This document shows, piece after piece, positions 47,086 through 54,814 of a stretch of DNA of 64,000 nt. The stretch lies in contig CAVSIY010000004.1 in NCBI GenBank assembly GCA_963728165.1, positions 1 through 64,000 of the forward strand, read 5' to 3'. The stretch comes from Hyphomicrobium_A sp963728165. GTDB taxonomy: Bacteria > Pseudomonadota > Alphaproteobacteria > Rhizobiales > Hyphomicrobiaceae. Every line of letters starts with the position of its first letter. Position 1 is the stretch's first letter. A model generated the notes under the pieces. The model did not search any database and was not told the origin of the DNA. It saw nothing but the letters and a program-made list of their open reading frames with translations. The position numbers were made by a program, and so were the translations under genes.

Positions 47086-47200
47086 TGGGTCCCGGCCTGC
47101 GCCGGGATGACGGTGAGGGGAGGCGCGCCGCTTGCCCAATGAGATCCGTCATTCCCGCGTCATGGCGGAGCCATGCTCCGCATGGACGCGGGGATGACGT
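47086..47200. repeat. REP-like doublet 2
   Basis: The element TGGGTCCCGGCCTGCGCCGGGATGACG at about 47086-47113 is followed by a longer copy at 47147-47200 that starts CCGTCATTCCCGCG and ends CGCGGGGATGACG, with an inserted inner hairpin TGCGGAGC/GCTCCGCA-like. The left flank GCCCAATGAGATCCGTCAT resembles that of doublet 1, so the units are related. Confidence 0.7.
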
Positions 47201-47303
47201 CGAGGGAAGGAGAGCGGCTGTCCCTCACGTCATGGCGAAGACAGGCTTAGAGGGGGGCAGGTCGGGCGTTCGGCCGACGGTCGGAACACGCGCCGGCGAA
47301 GTG

Positions 47304-49295
47304 CTAATCGCGCGGGGGGCGGCGACGCTCGGCGAACCACGGGCGGTACTCCGCCATCTTGGTACGCTGCGCCGCAGGCGCATGACGCTTGCACGTTGCC
47401 AACTCGTCGCTCCCCTCGGGCGCGCCCCAGCGCAGCTCGACGCAGTCGTTGAGGTTGTAGGCCATCTCCAGCTTGCCCATGCGGTCGACCACGTCTTTGA
47501 GCGCCAGCGTCCATTCGGAGCCGTCGCTGCGCAGATAAGAGAACTTGCGCGACGCCACCTCGGACGCGAGCGTGCTCTCCAGCTCGGCCTTCACCTCGGC
47601 GACGCTCTTTCCCTTTGGCATGGCGTAGCGCTCGGGGCGCCGCGCGACGCGATCTGGAAATCTGCGCACCACATCGATCGCGATCAAGAGACGCAGATCG
47701 CGCGCCGGCGTCGCGAAATCCTCCCATGCCCCGGTCGTCTCGAAGATCGCCGCGCCGTTCGGCATGTCGGCGTCACCGCGGGCGCTCACCAGGTACTTGC
47801 GCCCGTTCTCGACCGAGTTCACGCGGGTCTTCACCTGCTCTTCGAGCGCCGTAATCGCCTCCTTCATTGCACGCATAGGATCGAGCGGCGCCGGCGACAT
47901 CACGTCATCCATGCGATCGTAGAACTCTTCGATCCCGAGCTTCGACTGCTCGAGCGAAAAATCGGCATACTCCGGGTTCTTCGCGATCTCGTCGTTGGAG
48001 AGCCGCCGCAGGCCGCCGGACTTCTCAGCGACGATCGGCCGGAAGTGCTTGAAGCCGGGGCCCCCAAGGGCTGGATCCTGCGCGAACAGGAAATTGCCGC
48101 GCCAGAAGCGCTTGCGCGCGACCGTCCCGTCGGGTTGCGCATCGACGGCGAGGATGACGCCCGCCGCGTCGCCCGACTGCGGGATGCGCTTGGCGATCAC
48201 CAAGGTGTGCCCGTAGGGATCGGCGTACACCGTGCCCGGGCGCAGCGTCTCCTGCTTGAGCGGCACGGGGTAGTAGTCGGTATTGTCGTCGTCGAGCGCC
48301 GTTCGCCCGGAGCCGGAATGGACGGCGTTGGCGACGGTCGTCCCCACGTAGAATCCGAACCCCGGCACAAGAGCTTTCGGCCTCTGGGGAATTCTTGCCG
48401 CTGAAGGTGCCGCGACCTGCTCACCAAACAGCCCGAAGACGCCGTTGGACGCGGTTTTTTGCTGGGGGGGCGCCGGGGGCGGCTCCTCCTTCTCGATGTT
48501 CCACCACTGGGGGCACCGCGGCGCCCGGCCGCCACCGCCGCGCGAGCACTTCGAGTAGCCGAACGGCAGCCCCATCTTGAAGGCGAAGTAGGCACGCAGG
48601 AAGTAGGGAAGGTCGGCGCAGTCGGGGCGAATGATGAGCCCCTTCTCGTCCTCGCGCAGACCCAAATGGTTGAACAGGACGTTGCGCGATTCATCGCGCA
48701 GCCCTTCATGCAGTGCCTTCCACGACAGCTCCTGATCGAGCGGCGCGTCGAACAGCTTCTCGATCCAAGCCGAATACAAGTTCTCCGTCCCGCGATTCCA
48801 CGTATCGCGTATGGGCCAGACGCTGTTCTTCGACGCGGATGGGCCCGGCGGCTGTTTGCCTCGCACGGCGATTTCGCGCGTGATGGTGCTGCACTCCGCC
48901 GCCGCACCCTCGCGTGCGAGCTTGGCTTGCCACTTCCCCGCGGCGGGCGATGCGACCTCGGCGAACCAGAAATACGGCGGCCCGCCGTGGCGCTCGGCCG
49001 ATTTGGCCGCGACGGTTCCATCGGGCGCAATCAGCGACAGCTCGCCCTCAAGCGGCTTTTCCACGGCGAAGACGACGCGCAAAGGCGCGCCCTTCCATGG
49101 CCCGATCGGCGATGTCAGCACCGAGAGCCCGGCAGCGTCCTCGCAAACGGCGGACGGGCCTTTCGCTTGCGCGTCCGCGCTGGAGGCGAGAAATGCACCG
49201 GCGAACGGCAACAACGCCGTCACGGCAGCAACAAAACATCGGCGTGCAGGAAACAATCGAGCCCCCTGTGCCCCTTCATCGACTCCGCGAGACAA
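47304..49295 (-). CDS. Exported protein with papain-like cysteine peptidase features
   Basis: About 650 residues with an N-terminal signal-like segment (V-T-A-L-L-P-F-A-G-A-F-L-A-S-S-A-D-A-Q-A), then beta-rich and helical regions. In the middle, P-D-C-A-D-L-P-Y-F-L-R-A (Cys226), Y-G-H-T-L-V-I-A-K (His363) and I-L-A-V-D-A-Q-P-D-G (Asp385) follow the Cys-His-Asp order and local context of NlpC/P60-like peptidases, although no family is matched. A cysteine-containing insertion (Y-S-K-C-S-R-G) follows the first motif. A large wall-related hydrolase is plausible inference. The start is a TTG at 49295, so uncertain. Confidence 0.6.
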   Translation of the reverse strand: MSRGVDEGAQGARLFPARRCFVAAVTALLPFAGAFLASSADAQAKGPSAVCEDAAGLSVLTSPIGPWKGAPLRVVFAVEKPLEGELSLIAPDGTVAAKSAERHGGPPYFWFAEVASPAAGKWQAKLAREGAAAECSTITREIAVRGKQPPGPSASKNSVWPIRDTWNRGTENLYSAWIEKLFDAPLDQELSWKALHEGLRDESRNVLFNHLGLREDEKGLIIRPDCADLPYFLRAYFAFKMGLPFGYSKCSRGGGGRAPRCPQWWNIEKEEPPPAPPQQKTASNGVFGLFGEQVAAPSAARIPQRPKALVPGFGFYVGTTVANAVHSGSGRTALDDDNTDYYPVPLKQETLRPGTVYADPYGHTLVIAKRIPQSGDAAGVILAVDAQPDGTVARKRFWRGNFLFAQDPALGGPGFKHFRPIVAEKSGGLRRLSNDEIAKNPEYADFSLEQSKLGIEEFYDRMDDVMSPAPLDPMRAMKEAITALEEQVKTRVNSVENGRKYLVSARGDADMPNGAAIFETTGAWEDFATPARDLRLLIAIDVVRRFPDRVARRPERYAMPKGKSVAEVKAELESTLASEVASRKFSYLRSDGSEWTLALKDVVDRMGKLEMAYNLNDCVELRWGAPEGSDELATCKRHAPAAQRTKMAEYRPWFAERRRPPRD

Positions 49296-49351
49296 TATTG
49301 TGAAAGGTCGGGCCGAACCATGGCAAATTTGCCGTTACACCCCGCAGAACC

Positions 49352-49678
49352 CTACAGCGAGCTGTTTCGGTGCCGCTTGAGGAAGCGGATCATGGGCAGA
49401 AACACGATCAGGCCGATCGCGATCATGATTAGCCCGTACCAGGGGTCCTTGATCCCCGCGGCGTCGAGAACCTGAATGGCCGTCAGCATCGAGGCCCCGA
49501 GCGCCGCGCCCGTGATGGCCCAGGCGCGATAGAAGCGGGCATCCTGGCGCCAGCCCGCGTAGCCCGTGCCCAGCCCCTTGAGGTTCAGCTTGATGCCGAC
49601 GAATATGACGGTAACCATGACGATGGCGCCGCCGATGAGCCCCGCCGCGGCGATGCCGATCAGCGACAGCGCGTTCAT
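49352..49678 (-). CDS. Hypothetical membrane protein, three TM helices
   Basis: A 108-residue protein from ATG 49678 with G-rich upstream. TM segments: about 5-27 (I-G-I-A-A-A-G-L-I-G-G-A-I-V-M), about 50-68 and about 78-97 (G-L-I-M-I-A-I-G-L-I-V-F-L-P-M). The C-terminus R-F-L-K-R-H-R is basic and cytoplasmic by the positive-inside rule. No family recognised. Confidence 0.6.
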   Translation of the reverse strand: MNALSLIGIAAAGLIGGAIVMVTVIFVGIKLNLKGLGTGYAGWRQDARFYRAWAITGAALGASMLTAIQVLDAAGIKDPWYGLIMIAIGLIVFLPMIRFLKRHRNSSL

Positions 49679-49838
49679 CTCCACCCCCGACGTCGTCTGC
49701 TCGCAGTTGCGATTTTGATCATCGCACAACGCCTCACGGACGCCCATAGACCGGCGCCAGCGCCGAGCTTGAGCCGCGGCAGAGGGCACGCCATAGTCGC
49801 CGCATGCCGCCTCTCGCCAAAATGCCGAAGCTGCCCCG

Positions 49839-50330
49839 GTGAGCCCGCCCCCCGTCCTCTACGTCGATGCCGACGCCTGTCCCGTGAAGGACGAGGCGGT
49901 GCGCGTCGCCGAGCGCCACGGGCTCGAGATCCACTTCGTGTCGAACGCTTGGATGCGGCTGCCCGAAGGCCCGCTGATCAAGCGCGTCGTCGTCTCCGAC
50001 GGCCCCGACGCTGCCGACGACTGGATCGCCGAGCGCATCGGCGTCGGCGACATCGCGGTGACGGCCGACATCCCGCTCGCCGCGCGCTGCCTCAAACAGG
50101 GCGCGCAGGCGATCGGGCCGACCGGCAAGCCCTTCACCGAGGCCGGCATCGGCATGGCGCTGGCCATGCGGGAGCTATCGGCGCACCTGCGCGAGACGGG
50201 CGAGAGCAAGGGTTTCAACGCGAGCTTCATGCGGCGGGACCGCTCGCGCTTCCTGGAGGCGCTGGAGCAGGCGGTGCAGCGCGCGCTGCGCCAGCCTCCG
50301 CGTCACCAGACGCCCGGCACCAGCCGGTAG
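49839..50330 (+). CDS. YaiI/YqxD family protein (DUF188)
   Basis: A 163-residue protein with Y-V-D-A-D-A-C-P-V-K-D-E-A at the start, D-I-A-V-T-A-D-I-P-L-A-A-R, G-x-A-I-G-P-T-G-K-P-F-T and the F-N-A-S-F segment of UPF0178/DUF188. It has a PIN-like nuclease fold; the function is not established. GTG start at 49839. Its 3' end overlaps the convergent methyltransferase-like gene by 28 bp. Confidence 0.9.
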   Translation: MSPPPVLYVDADACPVKDEAVRVAERHGLEIHFVSNAWMRLPEGPLIKRVVVSDGPDAADDWIAERIGVGDIAVTADIPLAARCLKQGAQAIGPTGKPFTEAGIGMALAMRELSAHLRETGESKGFNASFMRRDRSRFLEALEQAVQRALRQPPRHQTPGTSR

Positions 50331-50995
50331 TGCACGCGGGCGGCGTAGGCCTCGTAGCCCTCGAGCTCGGATTTGAGCGTCGCCTCCTCCAGCACGGCGC
50401 GATAGGACAGCAGCAAAATCATGACAAGCGACCACAGGAGCGCATACCAGGACCCGAGCAATAGCGGTGTGCCGACCATGATCGGAATGGCGCCGGCGTA
50501 CATGGGATGGCGCACGAAGGCATAAGGCCCGGTCGAGATCACGCGGTGCTTGCGCTCTGTTTGAATCCTCACGACGGGGGCTGCGAAGGTGTTCTCCAGC
50601 ATCACCCTATGGAAGACGTAGAAGCCGAGCGCTATGGCGAGCGCGCCGACCACCTCGAGCCACACCGGCACATCGGACGTCTGGAAACGCACCGCGTCGA
50701 GCCCGGCGACGACGTATTGGCTCATCCACAGGAAGACGAACGCCAACATGAGCGCCTTGTCCCAGCTCTTCTGACCACGCTGGACCGGCGAGCCCATGCG
50801 CTCGCGCACCAGCGCAGGGTCATGGCGGATCATGATGCTTCCCGAGAGAAGGCCAATTCCGCCGAACTCGGCGAGCAGCACCCAGGCCTCGGGCCAGCGC
50901 AGCGTGCCGGCCGACCCGAACAGCAGCGCGCCGGTGATCGCCAACCAGATCACAGTCTGGATCAGCATCTTTCGAATGAGAGAATTGCTCGTCAT
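50303..50995 (-). CDS. Isoprenylcysteine carboxylmethyltransferase-like membrane protein
   Basis: A 230-residue protein with about six TM helices and the ICMT signature near the C-terminal third: R-V-I-S-T-G-P-Y-A-F-V-R-H-P-M-Y-A-G-A-I, the SAM-binding loop of the ICMT/PEMT clan, followed by a glutamate-rich E-E-A-T-L-K-S-E-L. Bacterial members methylate unknown targets. ATG at 50995. Overlaps yaiI by 28 bp at the 3' ends. Confidence 0.85.
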   Translation of the reverse strand: MTSNSLIRKMLIQTVIWLAITGALLFGSAGTLRWPEAWVLLAEFGGIGLLSGSIMIRHDPALVRERMGSPVQRGQKSWDKALMLAFVFLWMSQYVVAGLDAVRFQTSDVPVWLEVVGALAIALGFYVFHRVMLENTFAAPVVRIQTERKHRVISTGPYAFVRHPMYAGAIPIMVGTPLLLGSWYALLWSLVMILLLSYRAVLEEATLKSELEGYEAYAARVHYRLVPGVW

Positions 50996-51142
50996 GGCCG
51001 GTCCCCATCGATTTGCCGCGGTTCATTTAGCATGCGCATGCTTCGCGGTCTCCGCCCTCCCCTCTCTCCACGAAATTGGCTATATGAGCGCGCAAGGTTG
51101 TCGATCCGCCCTAACGACGCTGAGCGGCCCACCGGGGGGAGA

Positions 51143-52363
51143 ATGAATAGCTCGCAGAGCTTCGGACGCCGCGCTAAGCGTGCCATCGGCATGACGGCGT
51201 TGGCAGGCGTGCTGCTGGTGCCGCTGGTGACGGGGATCGCTCCCTTTGCGGCCACGCGGCCCGCACAGGCCGAGAGCGCGGCGCCGGGCTTGAAGAAGCG
51301 GATCGCGCTCTATCGCAAGAAGCTCGCCGTGTACGAGAAGGCCCGCGCCGCCTTCGACAAGCGCGCCGCACCTTATTGGAAGTCGGTCAGCAAGACGCGC
51401 TCCCAGCGCCGCCGCAAGTTCGCCGACAAGCAGACGGTCACGCTCGCCGACTACGTGCTGGAGCAGCCGCCGCTCTACAGGGGGCCGCCGGAGCCGGAGA
51501 ACCCCGAGGAAAAGCCCGAGACCAGGCCCATCCCGATCGTTGCCGACTTCCTGCAGCATGCCAAGGAGCAGTTCGGCTTCACGCCCAAGGCGCCCGCGCG
51601 CGAAACCGACTACAAGCGCGCCTATGCGCGGTCAGCGGCCGCCGCCGGGCTCACCAAGGAGGCGTGCGTCAAGATCTACGGGTTCGAATCGGGTGGGAAC
51701 GGCACGTACGACGTGCAGGCAGGGCTCGAGTACGACAGGCGGGCGCGCGCCATCTCCACCGCGCTCGGCTACAATCAGCTGCTGACCACCAACAGCGTCG
51801 AGCTTGTCGCCGAAGGCGGCGACATATTCATCGCCGCGCTGCGTAAGAAGGCCGAGGGCGCGCGCGCCGAGCGCCGCGCCGAGCTCGAGGCGAAGATCGC
51901 GATCCTCGCCAAGATGATCCGCTTCGCGCGCAGCGTGCCCGACGACTGGAATGCGCACGGGCGGCTCGCCAAGACGTCAAAGGGGCTGGGGATCCACGCC
52001 CTGATCCTCGATATCGATGTCGGCCCGCTGCTGCAGACGCAGAAGCTCCTGACCTCGGTCATCTTCGCGCGGCGCAAGGGCTACACCGCGCCGCTCACCG
52101 CCGCCGAGCTCGAGATGATGAACCTCACCGGCGACGGCAACGGCTTCGACATGGTGCAGATGCCGGCCGCCATGCGCGAGAAGGTGCCGACCTCGAATTT
52201 CTTCCTGCAGCACGGCTATGAGCGCAACCCCGTAGCAATCCGCAACAATACGGTGGCGAAGCTGTTGGCGGCGACCGACGCCAAGATGGTGAAAGAGGCG
52301 AGACTGGCCGGCGCCCACGATCTGGCGGCGGCGTTCGACGCGCACAACGGCACCGGCGAGTAG
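51143..52363 (+). CDS. Exported hypothetical protein, possibly transglycosylase-like
   Basis: A 406-residue protein with an N-terminal signal (A-L-A-G-V-L-L-V-P-L-V-T-G-I-A-P-F-A). After a basic linker, I-Y-G-F-E-S-G-G-N-G-T-Y-D-V-Q-A-G suggests a lysozyme/transglycosylase-like catalytic Glu followed by a glycine-rich loop; then A-L-G-Y-N-Q-L-L and V-A-E-G-G-D. The assignment is inference from local motif and export. ATG at 51143 with AC-GGGGGGAGA upstream. It stands alone. Confidence 0.6.
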   Translation: MNSSQSFGRRAKRAIGMTALAGVLLVPLVTGIAPFAATRPAQAESAAPGLKKRIALYRKKLAVYEKARAAFDKRAAPYWKSVSKTRSQRRRKFADKQTVTLADYVLEQPPLYRGPPEPENPEEKPETRPIPIVADFLQHAKEQFGFTPKAPARETDYKRAYARSAAAAGLTKEACVKIYGFESGGNGTYDVQAGLEYDRRARAISTALGYNQLLTTNSVELVAEGGDIFIAALRKKAEGARAERRAELEAKIAILAKMIRFARSVPDDWNAHGRLAKTSKGLGIHALILDIDVGPLLQTQKLLTSVIFARRKGYTAPLTAAELEMMNLTGDGNGFDMVQMPAAMREKVPTSNFFLQHGYERNPVAIRNNTVAKLLAATDAKMVKEARLAGAHDLAAAFDAHNGTGE

Positions 52364-52697
52364 CGCGGTGCGGACGCCTGAGAATCGCTTTGCGAGGCGC
52401 CAAGCTCAACCAAACGCCACGGCGAAAGCAACGCCGGGGCGCTCTGACGGGGCAGCCCGTAACCCCATCGTTCTATATTAGCCGGCGCAAACAAAAGGAA
52501 CGGCAGCCTCTGGCCGCCGCCCCTCCTCCCGCCGATATGCTTGCCGGGTCACTCGGTAGGTCGGCGTGGGACCCCAGGCACTCACACACTTGTGGAGTGC
52601 CCGATGTTGCCCCGTGCTGGGGTCGACACCATCAGGGTCTTCGACTTGAGCGCGGCTGCGTCCATCTTAGGGGCGCAGCCGCGCTCTTTAGAGCAAT
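52364..52697. other. Intergenic, hairpins only
   Basis: 334 bp between convergent genes. It contains a hairpin at 52577-52601 (GGCACTC/GAGTGCC) and a strong terminator-like hairpin at 52648-52686. No gene seen. Confidence 0.5.
52648..52686 (-). terminator. Strong hairpin, bidirectional terminator
   Basis: A 13-bp perfect stem GAGCGCGGCTGCG/CGCAGCCGCGCTC with a 13-base loop, 11 bp beyond the carboxylesterase stop. Plus-strand TTTA follows it, so it may serve both convergent genes. Confidence 0.65.
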
Positions 52698-54341
52698 CTA
52701 AGGGGTACCCCAGAAGGCACACTGATAGTTGGCTTTGAATTGCGTTGCCGTTTCAGTCGTGTTGGGGATGCCCTGCTTCAGCATCGTCGAGCTCGCTGTG
52801 AACTCCGGCCAAGGTGAATTTCCCGATCCGTTCGGATTGCCGTACTTGGCGAACTTGGTCCACGCCGCAGTGATCTGATCCGAAAGCGAAATCTCGGCCC
52901 CCTCCAGCTCGCGCGGCTGCCCGCTGAGTTGGTCCAAATTCACGCCCAGGTTCCCGCCATGCCACTTCGGGAACACGAACTGAATGTCGGACGTGTGGTA
53001 CGCGAGTGCCTGGAAATAGCCGGTCGGATCGTAGGCGTTCTTCATCTGCGGGAAGTAGAACGGCGCACTCGAGTAGGCGAAGTCGTAGCCGTATATCGGG
53101 TAGCCCGTGTTCGTGGTCGCCTGCTGCTCGAGGACGCGGAGACCGGCGCATTTGAATCCATCAGAGTTGACCCGATCCTGGGCCAACGTCGGATTGCCGC
53201 CGTAGTTGGAGAGCGGATACAGGGCCAGCACTGCAGCGCTGTTGTTGGCGTTATATTGGGCTGGCGTCAGGGCGGCCCCGGAGAAATACTCCCCAATGGC
53301 CAAGCCGAAGGTCAACTCGTCCTTCGTCGTGCCTCCCAAGATGGGCATATGGTGGTAAGCCCCGCTGCTCCAGGCCGTCTCCGGTGGCATGGGTACGATG
53401 GTTCCATCGACGATCGCGCCGGTAACGTACGGGCCATTCGCATTGGGAGTGCCCTGCAGCTGCAGGATCCGCGCGGCGGACAGTTTGCGCAGACAGGCAG
53501 CGTTCGAGCAGCCCGCGGCAGCAGCGAAGTTATTGCCGTTGGTCAACGCCGTCGGGGCCGATGCGAAGTAGGCGTTCGGTATGGGGCTGCTTTGGGTGAT
53601 GGCCCGGTGGAACAGGCCCGCGGCCGCCGGCGATATCAAGTTCGCAGCCGTGTCGATCGCGCCCGCGGATTGGCCGCCGAGCGTGACGTTGTTGCGGTCG
53701 CCGCCGAACGCCTCGATGTTGCGTTGGACCCAGCGGAGCGCGGCCTGAGAGTCGAGAATACCGTAGTTCCCCCAGGGATGGCCTTCCGCGTTCAAATGCG
53801 TTTCCGACAGAAAGCCGAACAGGCCCATGCGATAGTTGATCGTGACGACGACCGTGGGGGTGCCGAGCGGCCCGCCCGTAGCAAGCTTGCTGCCGTCATA
53901 GTCGTTCGTCTCGCCGTCGACGTTGCCTCCGCCGTGGATCCAGACGATGACCGGCTTCTTACCGTGGCCGGTCTTGCCCGTGGTGAACACGTTGAGATAG
54001 AGGCAGTCCTCGCTGGTGCTGCTCGGGCCCGCAAACGCTCCGAGCTCGGTAACCTGCGGGCAGGTATTTGCAAATTCCGTAGCGTCAAGCGCATCCCGCC
54101 AGTGCTGCACCGGCGCCGGTGGTCGCCACCGCAGGTTCCCGACAGGCGGCGCGGCATAAGGAATGCCGAGGAATTTGTACACCCCGTTCTCTACAAAACC
54201 GCGAACCGACCCCTCCGCGGTGTCGACGACCGGTCCACTGTCATGTCCGCCGCCATAACCGTTGCCGCCACCATGAGCCAACGCAGGCGCGGATATCGCA
54301 CCCGCCGCCAGCAGAGATATCAGGACAACCATGTTCCGCAT
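52698..54341 (-). CDS. Carboxylesterase/lipase family protein, exported
   Basis: A 547-residue type-B carboxylesterase with signal peptide (M-V-V-L-I-S-L-L-A-A-G-A-I-S-A-P-A-L-A). Features: the G-S-V-R-G-F and F-L-G-I-P-Y-A-A-P-P motif, disulfide-like E-D-C-L-Y-L-N-V, oxyanion H-G-G-G, nucleophile G-G-Q-S-A-G, T-K-D-E-L-T and the late His in A-Y-H-T-S-D. It probably hydrolyses ester bonds in the periplasm or outside. ATG at 54341 with AAGGAGGAG upstream; 48 upstream codons are not needed. Confidence 0.9.
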   Translation of the reverse strand: MRNMVVLISLLAAGAISAPALAHGGGNGYGGGHDSGPVVDTAEGSVRGFVENGVYKFLGIPYAAPPVGNLRWRPPAPVQHWRDALDATEFANTCPQVTELGAFAGPSSTSEDCLYLNVFTTGKTGHGKKPVIVWIHGGGNVDGETNDYDGSKLATGGPLGTPTVVVTINYRMGLFGFLSETHLNAEGHPWGNYGILDSQAALRWVQRNIEAFGGDRNNVTLGGQSAGAIDTAANLISPAAAGLFHRAITQSSPIPNAYFASAPTALTNGNNFAAAAGCSNAACLRKLSAARILQLQGTPNANGPYVTGAIVDGTIVPMPPETAWSSGAYHHMPILGGTTKDELTFGLAIGEYFSGAALTPAQYNANNSAAVLALYPLSNYGGNPTLAQDRVNSDGFKCAGLRVLEQQATTNTGYPIYGYDFAYSSAPFYFPQMKNAYDPTGYFQALAYHTSDIQFVFPKWHGGNLGVNLDQLSGQPRELEGAEISLSDQITAAWTKFAKYGNPNGSGNSPWPEFTASSTMLKQGIPNTTETATQFKANYQCAFWGTP

Positions 54342-54814
54342 GAGCTTCTCCTCCTTGGGCTTTTGTTGACGATCGTTGGCGCGTGAATGCTGCGTGCGTG
54401 CGTTATCCGCGAAGGCACGGCGGAGCTGGCGCAGAGACAAAGGACTTCGCTTCCAAAGGCTTCTGCACCCTTGGATGTGCCTCATCGCGTTTAGAGAAAA
54501 GGCGGGCGACCGCTACTTATGAGTCCGCGGCCAAGCGAGCTCCAGTCAGAGCAATCGCCGCTTTGCCCGTCTCATGTTCCGAGCGTGCGTGCTCCCAACA
54601 TCTAGTCCTCCCTCAGAAATTCTTGGGCGTATGGTCAATTGATCTCACGCCACCGCCAAGGCGGGACAACACCGCCGCCGACTATGCTGACGAAGGTCGC
54701 AGCGTTGCGCTACGGCGCCAGGGAACAAACGAGTTCGCGCCTGTCCCGGATGTGCGTACGCCCTTCCCGGAACACCGGCTTGAGCCGGCCGGCGGCACAC
54801 GCCATATTCGGGCC
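54342..54814. other. Intergenic region upstream of uvrB
   Basis: 473 bp between the divergent carboxylesterase and uvrB starts. The uvrB frame stays open here, but the translation is not conserved-looking. No SOS box (LexA) could be claimed from inspection. Confidence 0.4.

Larger units (their letters stand above)
46221..47303. other. Gene-free region with REP-like palindromes
   Basis: About 1.08 kb between the LysR and exported peptidase-like genes. The first 550 bp contain open frames of low complexity but no recognised protein. The second half contains four palindromic elements arranged as two pairs (listed separately). Confidence 0.6.

Noticed and set aside
46772..47200. CRISPR array from repeated palindromes
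   Set aside because: Repeats are inverted and paired, spacing is irregular and no spacers of constant length occur.
51676..51695. GGGTTCGAATC-like T-arm, possible tRNA
   Set aside because: It is in frame in a coding region (Y-G-F-E-S-G-G) and lacks acceptor, D and anticodon arms.
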